A stretch of DNA of 17,056 bases, from positions 1 to 17,056 of the forward strand of contig NZER01000312.1 in assembly GCA_002690445.1 (NCBI GenBank). Direction: 5' to 3'. The translations under genes were made by a program, and so were the position numbers. The stretch is from Candidatus Pacearchaeota archaeon (GTDB taxonomy: Archaea > Nanoarchaeota > Nanoarchaeia > Pacearchaeales > GW2011-AR1). This document shows, one piece after another, positions 1 to 7,668 of the stretch. Below the pieces are notes generated by a model that worked only from the letters and a program-made list of their open reading frames with translations, was not told the DNA's origin and made no database searches. The stretch's first letter is position 1. Every line of letters starts with the position of its first letter.

Positions 1-49
1 AAATAAATTATGTATATATTGTGGACATAGAGGATAGGAGGTTGTATAA

Positions 50-1882
50 ATGGTAACACTTACTGAACAAGCCGAAACAATTTTGGAGACACGTTATTAC
101 TTAAAAGATGCTACTGGTAAACCACAGGAAAATGCGGAACAAATGTTTCGGCGGGTGGCTAAAGCTATTGCTGCGGTAGAGATAAAATACATGAGCCTTC
201 CTATAGATGTCCAAATGGTAGAAGAAGATTTTTATAATATGTTATCGGGATTATATTTCCTTCCCAATTCTCCTACCCTCATGAATGCTGGTACTCCAGC
301 GGGTACATTATCAGGATGCTTTGTGCTCCCACTAGAAGATAGTATGCAAGGGATTATGAAAACGGCTACGGATGCAGCTATGGTACAAAAATATGGGGGT
401 GGCACAGGGTTTGCTTTGTCCAAGATTCGTCCCAAAGGTGACCCTATTAATACCACTCAGGGAAAAGCGTGTGGCCCTATAGAGGTACTCAAAACTTTAT
501 CTAGGGTGTCAAGCATGATAACGCAAGGAGGCAAGCGTGACGGGGCTAACATGGCTGTCATGAGTGTGTATCATCCTGATATCAAAGATTTTATTACATG
601 TAAAGCATATGAAGGAGATATTCATAATTTTAATATTAGTGTCGGGGTAGATTCTAATTTTATGAAAGCTGTAATAAACCATGCTGAGTATCCCTTGGTG
701 CATCCTACGACTGATAGAATTGTAGAATGGGTAAATGCAGCAGAGATTTTTGATATGATTATTGAAGGTGCCTGGAAAAATGGCGAACCAGGACTAGTAT
801 TTATTGATTCTATTAATATAGATAATAGGGTTAAGGGTGCGTATGGAGATATGATTGCTACTAACCCTTGTGGAGAACAGCCCCTGTTAGGGAATGAAAG
901 TTGTAATTTGGGGTCTATTAATTTGATTCAGTTCTTAGAGAAATCAAATGATTATGGATGGGAGTCTCAGATTAATTGGGAAAAGTTAGCACAGATAACT
1001 AAATTATCTGTGCGGTTCTTAGATAATGTTATTGATGCTAATAGTTATGCTACTTCAGATATAGATGATATGACTAAGGCGACAAGAAAGATTGGCTTAG
1101 GTGTTATGGGTTTTGCTGATTTGTTGATTGCTTTACAGATTCCATACAATAGTGATGAAGCTATGCAACTTGGTAAAATCACTATGTCATTTATTAGAAA
1201 CATGGCTGACAACGCATCCTTAGAATTAGGTATGCGAAGAGGAACTTTTCCTGCTTGGGGAGAGAGTGACTATGGGGGTGATTCCTCCTTTCGTAATGCG
1301 TGTCGATTAAGTGTAGCTCCTACGGGAACTATTTCTATGATTGCGGATACGTCTAGTGGTATTGAGCCTACCTTTTCTTTGGTATGGGCAAAGTCTAATA
1401 TTCTAGAAGGAAAGACTTTGTACTATGTTAATAAGTTTTTTGAGAGTACGGCAAAAGAATATGGTTTTTATTCAGAAGATTTAATGGAACATTTGTCGAG
1501 AGGAGGTTCTTTACAAGACCGTGATGATGTACCTGATTGGGCTAAGAAAGTGTATGTGATTGCACCAGATATATCTCCCATGGAACATGTTCGGATGCAA
1601 GCAGCTTTCCAAGATTCAGTTGATGCAGGCATTTCTAAGACTATTAACTTCGCTAATGGAGCTACTAGGGAAGATGTGCAGGCTGCTTATATACAGGCAT
1701 GGGAAATGGGATGTAAAGGTATAACTGTATATCGTAGTGGAAGTAGAGAGAAAGAAGTATTGACTTCTGGACACATGCCTCCCATGCTTGTGGGCTGTGA
1801 TTGTGAAACACCCTTCGTTGTACAGGAAAGTGGTTGCAATTCCTGTAAGAATTGTGGTTGGAGTGCTTGTGAAATCAGCTAA
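50..1882 (+). CDS. nrdJ: Adenosylcobalamin-dependent (class II) ribonucleotide reductase
   Basis: Reduces ribonucleotides to deoxyribonucleotides through a thiyl radical generated from vitamin B12 coenzyme, supplying precursors for phage DNA synthesis without needing oxygen. The family signature NPCGEQPLL is at residues 272-280. C274 is the predicted thiyl-radical cysteine, N272 and E276 the other active-site residues, and C90 (in LSGCF) with C285 (in NESCNLGSINL) the redox pair. The 11-residue spacing C274-C285 matches class II enzymes. PTGTIS (425-430) and SKTINF (529-534) are substrate and phosphate-binding motifs. The tail carries C583, C585, C596, C599, C602 and C607, the usual Cys-rich tail that re-reduces the active site. 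At 610 residues it is short and has no N-terminal ATP-cone, so allosteric activity control is probably lost. The start is fixed by AGGAGG at 36-41, eight bases upstream; bases 1-35 hold nothing I can identify. It lies directly before the head genes, an unusual position. Confidence 0.95.
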   Translation: MVTLTEQAETILETRYYLKDATGKPQENAEQMFRRVAKAIAAVEIKYMSLPIDVQMVEEDFYNMLSGLYFLPNSPTLMNAGTPAGTLSGCFVLPLEDSMQGIMKTATDAAMVQKYGGGTGFALSKIRPKGDPINTTQGKACGPIEVLKTLSRVSSMITQGGKRDGANMAVMSVYHPDIKDFITCKAYEGDIHNFNISVGVDSNFMKAVINHAEYPLVHPTTDRIVEWVNAAEIFDMIIEGAWKNGEPGLVFIDSINIDNRVKGAYGDMIATNPCGEQPLLGNESCNLGSINLIQFLEKSNDYGWESQINWEKLAQITKLSVRFLDNVIDANSYATSDIDDMTKATRKIGLGVMGFADLLIALQIPYNSDEAMQLGKITMSFIRNMADNASLELGMRRGTFPAWGESDYGGDSSFRNACRLSVAPTGTISMIADTSSGIEPTFSLVWAKSNILEGKTLYYVNKFFESTAKEYGFYSEDLMEHLSRGGSLQDRDDVPDWAKKVYVIAPDISPMEHVRMQAAFQDSVDAGISKTINFANGATREDVQAAYIQAWEMGCKGITVYRSGSREKEVLTSGHMPPMLVGCDCETPFVVQESGCNSCKNCGWSACEIS

Positions 1883-2003
1883 AGGGCTTGTTATTGGGTT
1901 AGGTATTTGTGTTATAATAGTATCAGTCCTAGCCCAAGCTTTAATTATGTCAAATAGTTTAGTAGAAAATAGTGCGTTCAGAGGAATATGTCCTCTGCAC
2001 TAG
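1869..2003 (+). CDS. Possible 44-residue membrane peptide
   Basis: A GTG-started reading frame overlapping the last 14 bases of the reductase gene. GGAG at 1860-1863 lies five bases before the GTG. It encodes about 44 residues with a hydrophobic stretch (LVIGLGICVIIVSVLAQAL, residues 9-27), which would form one membrane helix or a signal anchor, and it ends ten bases before the next gene. Against it, a good promoter-like site (1894-1918) and a hairpin lie inside it, so the stretch may simply be an untranslated leader. No family recognised. Confidence 0.3.
   Translation: MKSAKGLVIGLGICVIIVSVLAQALIMSNSLVENSAFRGICPLH
1894..1918 (+). promoter_or_regulatory. Promoter-like site A (extended -10)
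   Basis: TATAAT at 1913-1918 preceded by TATTTGTGT, giving the extended -10 form TGnTATAAT. The same TTTGTGn-TATAAT arrangement recurs at 7558, 12721 (as GTTATGT), 13775 and 16313. There is no good -35 box at 17 bases. It would start transcription near 1925, inside the reductase-portal gap, and drive the 2014 gene and the portal operon. Confidence 0.5.
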
Positions 2004-2016
2004 AGGAGATAATATG
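1972..2016 (+). promoter_or_regulatory. Leader hairpin with competing anti-Shine-Dalgarno pairing
   Basis: TCCTCT (1991-1996) is flanked by two copies of AGAGGA, at 1980-1985 and at 2002-2007. The second copy is the ribosome binding site of the gene starting at 2014. Pairing with the first copy, helped by GTGC (1972-1975) with GCAC (1997-2000), leaves the binding site free. Pairing with the second hides it. The two folds exclude each other, as in a translational switch. This is a reading of sequence complementarity only. Confidence 0.4.
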
Positions 2017-2448
2017 ATAGGAAATACATTAAGAGATAGGAATAATCAATACGTAGCCACTAAGGATTCATTAGGAACATGGAGAGTATTAGATACTTGG
2101 CATGATGATTTGAGGGCATTAGACCCTGACGGGGAGATTCCTGATGATAGTGAAGCTGTTACAATAATTACTGAAGGAGCTTTCCTTGCTTTAGTTAAAG
2201 AAGCTTCTCGTTTAGGGGTACTAGCTAATGCAGCGTTTACTGAACAGACTGATATGGAGAGGGAAATCCTCGATAAAGAGTCAGAAGTTTTGGATTTACG
2301 GGAAAAATTAGTAAAATATGAAGAGGACATATTTACTTTAAAACAACAGCCTGACCGTAGTGAAGGCTTTGTACTCAAAGAAATGGCTATGAATACATTG
2401 CTTAAACTTACATCTATGTCAGATATACAAACTCTAAGCAAGGATTAA
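2014..2448 (+). CDS. Coiled-coil protein of unknown function, upstream of portal
   Basis: 144 residues. The start is placed at ATG 2014 because GAGGAG (2003-2008) lies just upstream; an in-frame GTG at 1972 has no such site and would sit in the hairpin. The N-terminal part (1-70) is mixed and polar. Residues about 76-112 are strongly charged with heptad-like leucines (MEREILDKESEVLDLREKL region), predicting a coiled coil, and a short helical tail follows. It ends four bases before the portal start, so the two are very probably co-transcribed and translationally coupled. Its position next to portal suggests a minor head or packaging-related role, but no family is recognised. Confidence 0.85.
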   Translation: MIGNTLRDRNNQYVATKDSLGTWRVLDTWHDDLRALDPDGEIPDDSEAVTIITEGAFLALVKEASRLGVLANAAFTEQTDMEREILDKESEVLDLREKLVKYEEDIFTLKQQPDRSEGFVLKEMAMNTLLKLTSMSDIQTLSKD

Positions 2449-2452
2449 AAAT

Positions 2453-4450
2453 ATGAAACTATCTGATTATCTACCTGAAGTACCAGCCATGACTCAACAA
2501 ATGGCTGAGTTAAATTCACAAATTAACACATTAGAACTTATGAAAGCTTCGGGAGATACTGCCAGTTCTCCCTCGTTTGGTCTAGACCACGTAGTAAATA
2601 CGTGGGTACGTCACCAGATGGCTTATCGCCAACAGCTTGTGATGGACATACAAACCATCTCGATGTCTGTAGAAGAAGTACGTTCACCTGTAAGTCATAT
2701 TACGGGTGAAGTATTTCGTCGTGGCATTGAATGGAAAGCTATAGGTCAAGACCCTGACCAAGAACAAAGAGAAAGAGTTACTGGCTTCCTAGATAACTGT
2801 AATGTGTTTGGACAGTCTTTAGAAGAAGTATTAAGACAATTCCACTTTGATGTAAATGTCGTAGATGATGGCTTCTTATATTTAGTCAAAGAATTTTATG
2901 ATGATGGAAAAAGTGTACGTTCTAAGGTTAAAGAGATACGAAGATTAAATCCTGCTTTGGTTGAATACGATTTAGATATGGCAGGCTTGCCTAAGAATGC
3001 TCATTTCGTATGCCCATTACATAGAGAAAGTATAGCTGATACTCCAGGGCAATGTAAGGAACCCGATTGTCATATTGAACGATGGCCTGTAATGTATAAA
3101 TACTATCATCGTAGTCAGCATATTTATCTGTTTGAAACTGAAGTTATTCATCTATCTAAGTTCTTTCCATCAGAGACTTATGGTTGGAGTCCTATTCTAA
3201 CCATCTTTGAAAAGGTTCTTACTTTGATTGGTATGGATAAAAATCTTTATAGGTACTTCTTTGAACGGAAGATGCCTGGGTCTATGATGATGGTCTTTAC
3301 TGATGACCCTGAAAGTCTACGTAGAGAACGTGCTAACATAGCTGCTCAGACTCGTATTGACCCCAACTTTGTTCCAATGGTGGCTGTGTCTGCTAAGAAC
3401 AATAGGGGTAGAGTAGATATGGTACGTCTATTCCATACCTTACAGGAGATGGATTACCTTCCTGTTAGAGCAGAGATACGAGAACGTGTTGCTGCTATGT
3501 GGGGTGTAACTCCTGCATGGCAGGGCGCACCTGAAGCTTTCGGTGGCTTGTCTACCCAGACTCAACAGCTAGTAGTTATGAGTCGTGTCGTAGAAGGTGA
3601 CCAAAGACTATTCCATGAGAAAGTCTTCCCTCAAATTTTGGAAGCTTTCGGTGTGACTGATTGGCGACTAGAACTTCCCCAGCCTGAAGAACGAGCGGAA
3701 GCTACCCGTATTCAGTTTGCCCAACAAAAAATTGCTATTGCGAATCAGTATGCTAACATGGGCTTTGAGGTAATTCTTAAAAACCAAGAAGTTCCAATGG
3801 AAGAGGCTGAGTTTATCATCTCTGGTGAGATGGTGCCTGCTGCTAGAATGCAGGGTGAACAACAAGCTCTACAGTTGGAGCAACAACAGCAACAATTAGA
3901 CCAGGTAGCAGAACAAGGAGAACCGCAGGAACAGTTTGGCGCAGGAGGAGAAATGCCTTCTGAAGAAGGTGGAGAAGAGGAAGAACCAGGGGAAGAGGAA
4001 ATGGAAGCTCTCCAAGCTATGCTTTTAAAAACTATTCCTAAACATAAACGTAAGTTCAAAGGACGTACTGGAGGACGCACTCCAGATTGGCGAGATAAAT
4101 TACCTCATGAAGAAAGAGATATAGACGAGTATGCTGAAGCTAGAGCTAATAAGAATGTGTTAACATTGATGGGAGATTCTCAAACATGGGTGCAGAGCTT
4201 GATACAGAAAGGATTTAATATGCCTTTTATAAAACAAGTATCTCCTGATGGAAAGCAGATGTGGTTTGCTCAAGATAACATAGATTATGTAGCACAGTTA
4301 AATGGGACAGGGGTAGTTAATGTTGAAAAGGCTAAACCTGACCCAGGTGTGCATGGCCCCTTTGACCCAGGATATAAAGATTATGCTATGTATAATCCTA
4401 CTGGTCATCATCGGCAAAATCCTGATAATGAAGAGGAGGAAAACTTTTAA
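2453..4450 (+). CDS. Portal protein with zinc-binding insertion
   Basis: Portal proteins form the twelve-subunit ring at one capsid vertex through which DNA is packaged and ejected. At 665 residues it is longer than typical siphovirus portals. The core is recognised from residues about 60-400: the RSPVSHITGEVFRRGIEW region (77-94), EVIHLSKF followed by YGWSPIL (230-249), a long helix ending in FFERKMPG (269-276), and a wing/stem stretch with VAAMWGVTPAW (346-356). Inserted at 187-207 are C187, H190, C201, C206 and H207, spaced as a zinc finger (CPLH...CKEPDCH). Residues 466-520 are Gln- then Glu-rich and probably disordered. A basic segment (530-548) and a C-terminal domain (to 665) with no parallel known to me follow. 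The stop overlaps the next ATG by one base (TAATG), showing coupling. The portal call is firm; the function of the extensions is unknown. Confidence 0.88.
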   Translation: MKLSDYLPEVPAMTQQMAELNSQINTLELMKASGDTASSPSFGLDHVVNTWVRHQMAYRQQLVMDIQTISMSVEEVRSPVSHITGEVFRRGIEWKAIGQDPDQEQRERVTGFLDNCNVFGQSLEEVLRQFHFDVNVVDDGFLYLVKEFYDDGKSVRSKVKEIRRLNPALVEYDLDMAGLPKNAHFVCPLHRESIADTPGQCKEPDCHIERWPVMYKYYHRSQHIYLFETEVIHLSKFFPSETYGWSPILTIFEKVLTLIGMDKNLYRYFFERKMPGSMMMVFTDDPESLRRERANIAAQTRIDPNFVPMVAVSAKNNRGRVDMVRLFHTLQEMDYLPVRAEIRERVAAMWGVTPAWQGAPEAFGGLSTQTQQLVVMSRVVEGDQRLFHEKVFPQILEAFGVTDWRLELPQPEERAEATRIQFAQQKIAIANQYANMGFEVILKNQEVPMEEAEFIISGEMVPAARMQGEQQALQLEQQQQQLDQVAEQGEPQEQFGAGGEMPSEEGGEEEEPGEEEMEALQAMLLKTIPKHKRKFKGRTGGRTPDWRDKLPHEERDIDEYAEARANKNVLTLMGDSQTWVQSLIQKGFNMPFIKQVSPDGKQMWFAQDNIDYVAQLNGTGVVNVEKAKPDPGVHGPFDPGYKDYAMYNPTGHHRQNPDNEEEENF

Positions 4451-5403
4451 TGCCTATTAAAAAGAAAGGTGACAAGTGGTACTGGGGTAGCAAAGGCCCA
4501 TTCGATTCTCGTAAGAAAGCTGAACAGGTAGCACAGGCTGCTCATTCCTCAGGATATGAACAATACGTAGAACACATGGTAAACAGTCCTGTAGGTGCTT
4601 CTGATGAAGGGGTGAAACCTCCATCAGCTGGTGAGATTGCTCGTAATGAACGCCTTCGGAAAGAAGATGGGGGTGGAGAAGGGAGCGATAATAGTGGTGC
4701 TGGTACTGTATTTACATCCGCAGATGTGCATACTACTACGTATGGTAGTAATAAAAAACGCAAACATGCTGCTGGCCCTCCTAGGGTAGACAGATTTTTA
4801 GATAATGGAACACCACATATATTTTCTAAAGAGCTGACTGAGTTAACTGACTTTGTAGAGAAGTCAGCTTTCCCCTCAGATAATTTTGAATCAGCAAATA
4901 GGATGAACAACCCTAAACGATTAGATTGGAAAAAGAAACGAGATGATAGTGAACATTCTATTGCTCATAATAATCTACCAGAAGGGCAGTTCTATAAGGA
5001 AGACCCCCCTGCCTATGTAGAACGAACTAAGAATAATCAGGATAAAGAAAAATATGCCTCCTATACTTTAGCCCATCAAGACGATATGGAAAAGAAAATA
5101 CGGGGGTATGATAAAGAAAGTAAGCGGAAACATGGGGATGCCGATGAACCACCCGCTGCTCAAATGGGAGGAAGTGCAAGTCAAATAGATTATAGTGGTC
5201 TTAATAAACAAGAGGGGTATGGCCCCGCTGGTCAAGATGATGAGTTACATAGAACAGGTGTTAAAGACCGTATTCCTAAACGTAGGAATGATGATAATGA
5301 AGAAGATGCTGAGTTAGAATATCCTATGTCTAAGGAATATACTCTATTCATTAAAAAATGCGAAGAGGCGATGGAAGACCGTTATTGGAATTCCAATAAA
5401 TAA
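4450..5403 (+). CDS. Hydrophilic head-module protein, unknown
   Basis: 317 residues, very rich in Lys, Asp, Glu and Asn, with no membrane segment. The first 35 residues (KKKGDKWYWGSKGPFDSRKK onward, then AEQVAQAAHSSGY) form a compact basic-aromatic module like the small KGDKW-type domains found at the ends of phage capsid-associated proteins. The rest looks largely disordered, with Pro/Gly-rich stretches and a charged C-terminus ending in an Arg-Tyr-Trp helix. It overlaps the portal stop by one base, so it is translated from the same message. A capsid-internal or assembly role is possible from context only. The gene is real (long, coupled, normal codon use), but its function is not recognised. 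Confidence 0.8.
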   Translation: MPIKKKGDKWYWGSKGPFDSRKKAEQVAQAAHSSGYEQYVEHMVNSPVGASDEGVKPPSAGEIARNERLRKEDGGGEGSDNSGAGTVFTSADVHTTTYGSNKKRKHAAGPPRVDRFLDNGTPHIFSKELTELTDFVEKSAFPSDNFESANRMNNPKRLDWKKKRDDSEHSIAHNNLPEGQFYKEDPPAYVERTKNNQDKEKYASYTLAHQDDMEKKIRGYDKESKRKHGDADEPPAAQMGGSASQIDYSGLNKQEGYGPAGQDDELHRTGVKDRIPKRRNDDNEEDAELEYPMSKEYTLFIKKCEEAMEDRYWNSNK

Positions 5404-5407
5404 TATA

Positions 5408-5677
5408 ATGAATTGTCCTAAGTGTAGTGGTACTATGTACCTAAATGAAGATGAAGATTTAAGTTGCCGTATGTGCGGTAAAGTTATAGTGTTAACGATA
5501 AGGAGAGATTATGATACCAGAGCAGGCAAAATTAGAGATAATAAGAAAGAGGCAAGAAGGCGAAACATGGACAGCGATAGCGGAATGGATGGAAGAAACA
5601 ACAGGGATAACCGTACATCGCAGTACCATTCAACGTTGGTACGACAAGGAGGGCGATTACGTAGAGGGAGGCGATAG
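5408..5677 (+). CDS. Small zinc-ribbon protein with basic tail
   Basis: The first 26 residues hold a zinc ribbon: C3-x2-C6 and C20-x2-C23 (NCPKC ... SCRMCG). The remaining two thirds overlap the next gene by 167 bases in another frame and are Arg- and Asn-rich (about 16 Arg in the last 58 residues). That tail may be an out-of-frame reading of the downstream helix-turn-helix codons, so only the ribbon is convincing. No clear ribosome binding site is visible; the start lies four bases after the preceding stop, so translation could depend on coupling. The product might bind nucleic acid or a partner protein. Confidence 0.55.
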   Translation: MNCPKCSGTMYLNEDEDLSCRMCGKVIVLTIRRDYDTRAGKIRDNKKEARRRNMDSDSGMDGRNNRDNRTSQYHSTLVRQGGRLRRGRR

Positions 5678-6809
5678 TCGTTTAGAAAAACAAGTAGATA
5701 CTTATAAGAATGAAGCAACGCATTATAAGAAACTCTATGAACAAGCAGCAGAGGAAATTAATAATCATGAGTCTTTGATAGAACTTCTCTATGAAGTGAC
5801 AGAACCTTTCAAAGAACAAGACTTAGTTAAGGTTCCACAGCCTCAAGGGAAGCGAGGTACAGAACCACAGAGTGTAGTGGCCCCTTTAGCGGATACACAT
5901 ATCGGAGACAATGTAGATTACAATCAAATGAGTAGCTTGAATGCTTATACGATTGACATCTTCAATGCTAGATTATATGGATGGGCATCACAGATATTAG
6001 ACTTAGTAGAGTATCGTAGAAGTTTCGCAGAGATACCTGAACTAGTCATACCCCTATTAGGTGATATGGTTAGTGGTGATATTCATCAGGAATTACGGGA
6101 AACTAATCAAGATAATACAATGGGGCAAATGATTCGGGGAGCGAACTTAATTGCTCAAGCATTAATGTTTATGGCTCCACACTTTGAAACAATACGAGTG
6201 CCATGTGTTGTAGGTAATCATGGACGAATGACACAGAAGCCTCCTGCTAAAGATAAGTATGTTAACTGGGACTATATGCTGTATCAATGGGTAGCAGCAT
6301 TTTGTAGAGAACAATCAAATATAGAGTTTGAAATTCCAAAATCATTCTTCCATGTATTCTCTGTTTGTAACAGGAATATTTTAATTATGCATGGTGATTC
6401 ACTGAAAGGTAAAGCTGCCACAGGAGATGTACTTAGAACTCTTACAAATATGAGAACAGTATTACAATATAGAACAGGACTGGAGGAGGAAGTATCATTC
6501 AATCAAGATGAAGATGCAGATTTTAATGATGCTACTTTCTTTGACTCTGCTTTTATGGGTCACTATCATAGAGTAGATGAGTTTGATATAGGTACAGGCG
6601 AGGCTCATATATGTGGATGTATGAAAGGTGGCGATGAATATGCTTTAAATCAATTGTCGGTTATTAGTAAACCTAAACAATTAGTTACATATTGGCATCC
6701 AAAATATGGGTACATTGGAAAGGAAATAGTATATCTAAATCGTTATGATGGGTCATCAAATAGATTTATAGATTCACTTCCATCCGTATGGATACATAGA
6801 AATACATAA
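5511..6809 (+). CDS. Helix-turn-helix / calcineurin-like metallophosphoesterase fusion
   Basis: 432 residues. Residues 3-45 form a helix-turn-helix of the kind seen in small terminase or transposase-like DNA-binding domains (WTAIAEWMEE then HRSTIQRWY). A coiled coil follows at about 57-95. The C-terminal domain has all five metal-binding motifs of the calcineurin-like phosphoesterase family: DTH (128-130), GD (184-185), GNH (235-237), the histidine in MHGD (293-296) and GHYH (350-353). It probably cuts phosphodiester bonds in a nucleic acid, using two metal ions. The start is certain: AAGGAGA lies just upstream, and an in-frame TAA at 5499-5501 rules out extension. It sits between portal and connector genes, where packaging functions are common, so a role in DNA processing or packaging is a reasonable inference but not shown. 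Confidence 0.85.
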   Translation: MIPEQAKLEIIRKRQEGETWTAIAEWMEETTGITVHRSTIQRWYDKEGDYVEGGDSRLEKQVDTYKNEATHYKKLYEQAAEEINNHESLIELLYEVTEPFKEQDLVKVPQPQGKRGTEPQSVVAPLADTHIGDNVDYNQMSSLNAYTIDIFNARLYGWASQILDLVEYRRSFAEIPELVIPLLGDMVSGDIHQELRETNQDNTMGQMIRGANLIAQALMFMAPHFETIRVPCVVGNHGRMTQKPPAKDKYVNWDYMLYQWVAAFCREQSNIEFEIPKSFFHVFSVCNRNILIMHGDSLKGKAATGDVLRTLTNMRTVLQYRTGLEEEVSFNQDEDADFNDATFFDSAFMGHYHRVDEFDIGTGEAHICGCMKGGDEYALNQLSVISKPKQLVTYWHPKYGYIGKEIVYLNRYDGSSNRFIDSLPSVWIHRNT

Positions 6810-6827
6810 ATGAAGGTATAATAAATT

Positions 6828-7313
6828 ATGGGAAATCTTACACAAGAAATAGAAAGACAGATTGCTCGACCTACATTGGAGATAGTAGTTAGGGCTTTGG
6901 AACAAAGCCTGCAACAGAACACACCTTCTGTATCAGGTAATCTTAAAAGTAGTTTATTTCTACGTAAGACAGGAACCTTAACCTATACTTTATATGGCCC
7001 TGACTATGCACAGTTAGTTGACCAAGGGATGCCTGCTCCTGTATCAGATAAATGGACACGTTCTCATAGACAAAGATATAAGGGAACTTTAAGATGGGTC
7101 ACCCGTACTTATACAAATTATATGCGCCCTCAGAAACTTGCACGTTTAATAGGAACTCCTCAAGGCCCGTGGAGAGTTTTGCAAAACCAAGGGCGTATGG
7201 GATATGGGTTTATTGCACAAAGTATGGCAGATGCTTTTAAACAAGTATTCTCTGGGAGCGGTCAGTTAAAAGGAGCATTGCCAGATACGATTGAAGTGAC
7301 AAGTCTTGCGTAG
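6828..7313 (+). CDS. HK97 gp10-like head-tail connector / tail-completion protein (probable)
   Basis: 161 residues. The pattern is that of gp10-like neck proteins: an N-terminal helix of about 30 residues, the SGNLKSSL segment (36-43), then a beta stretch leading to YAQLVDQGMP (60-69), which matches the typical Tyr...Val-(Glu/Asp)-x-Gly signature, and a C-terminal helix FIAQSMADAFKQVF (128-141). Such proteins link the portal/adaptor to the tail. The 18-base gap before it contains a weak GAAGG site. It fits the module order after portal. The assignment is by motif reading, without a search. Confidence 0.6.
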   Translation: MGNLTQEIERQIARPTLEIVVRALEQSLQQNTPSVSGNLKSSLFLRKTGTLTYTLYGPDYAQLVDQGMPAPVSDKWTRSHRQRYKGTLRWVTRTYTNYMRPQKLARLIGTPQGPWRVLQNQGRMGYGFIAQSMADAFKQVFSGSGQLKGALPDTIEVTSLA

Positions 7314-7328
7314 AATAAGAGGAGTATT

Positions 7329-7541
7329 ATGACTGAAAAATTAAATGTTACAGCAGACCAAGAATATATACTAGCCAGACATTCCCGTATGGTTGGTAAA
7401 GTATTAGACCTTATCGAGGCATCTATGCCTGAAGGTACTCAATGTGAGAAGTTTAAGAAGCTTGTACAAGTACCTTTATATGATTTTCGTAATGATATAC
7501 TCAAGCTAAATGCAGGAAAACCTCTAGATCTTTCTGATTAA
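7329..7541 (+). CDS. 70-residue helical protein, unknown
   Basis: A strong ribosome binding site (AAGAGGAG just before the ATG) and a length of 70 residues support a real gene. The product is predicted mostly helical and charged, with RHSRMVGKVLDLIEASMP (17-34) forming an amphipathic helix and a second helix near 40-60. Short proteins of this style are common next to head-tail connector genes, but no function is known to me. It is the last gene before the capsid promoter region, 128 bases ahead of the next start. Confidence 0.75.
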   Translation: MTEKLNVTADQEYILARHSRMVGKVLDLIEASMPEGTQCEKFKKLVQVPLYDFRNDILKLNAGKPLDLSD

Positions 7542-7557
7542 ATTAGAATTTAATAAG

Positions 7558-7582
7558 GTTTTTTCTGTATTTGTAGTATAAT
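7558..7582 (+). promoter_or_regulatory. Promoter-like site B, upstream of scaffold/capsid
   Basis: GTTTTTTC at the upstream edge, then TATTTGTAG and TATAAT (7577-7582). It aligns column by column with the four other promoter-like sites, including the T-rich block 13-19 bases before the -10. It lies in the 127-base gap before the scaffold and capsid genes, which need very high expression. A second TATAAT at 7597-7602 lacks the upstream motif. Confidence 0.55.
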
Positions 7583-7603
7583 AACTTAGGCGTTTCTATA
7601 ATG

Positions 7604-7631
7604 AAGGTCGGCGGTGGCTTAGACCAACCTT
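7604..7631 (+). promoter_or_regulatory. Structured leader of the capsid operon
   Basis: AAGGTCGG (7604-7611) pairs with CCAACCTT (7624-7631), eight pairs with one C-A mismatch, around a 12-base loop. It would lie about 15 bases into a transcript from the promoter at 7577. An mRNA-stabilising 5' hairpin is the simplest reading. The ribosome binding site AAAGGAGG (about 7654-7661) lies outside it. Confidence 0.4.
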
Positions 7632-7668
7632 TATTAATATTATGGTGTATGATAAAGGAGGAACCAAT

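Noticed and set aside
1988..2017. Nine-codon upstream ORF ending on the 2014 start codon
   Set aside because: AGAGGA is only two bases from its ATG, too close for good initiation; the sequence is better explained as the switch hairpin.
6817..6822. TATAAT just before the gp10-like gene
   Set aside because: It sits between a weak ribosome binding site and the ATG, six bases from the start, and lacks the TTTGTG prefix, so it would give a leaderless message. Probably chance in AT-rich sequence.
7520..7568. Possible terminator after the 70-residue gene (AAAACCT...AGGTTTT)
   Set aside because: Seven pairs with a loop of more than 30 bases and few G-C pairs; too weak to call.
7597..7602. Second TATAAT in the capsid operon leader
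   Set aside because: No extended -10 or T-rich block upstream; it lies about ten bases after the predicted start of the better site.
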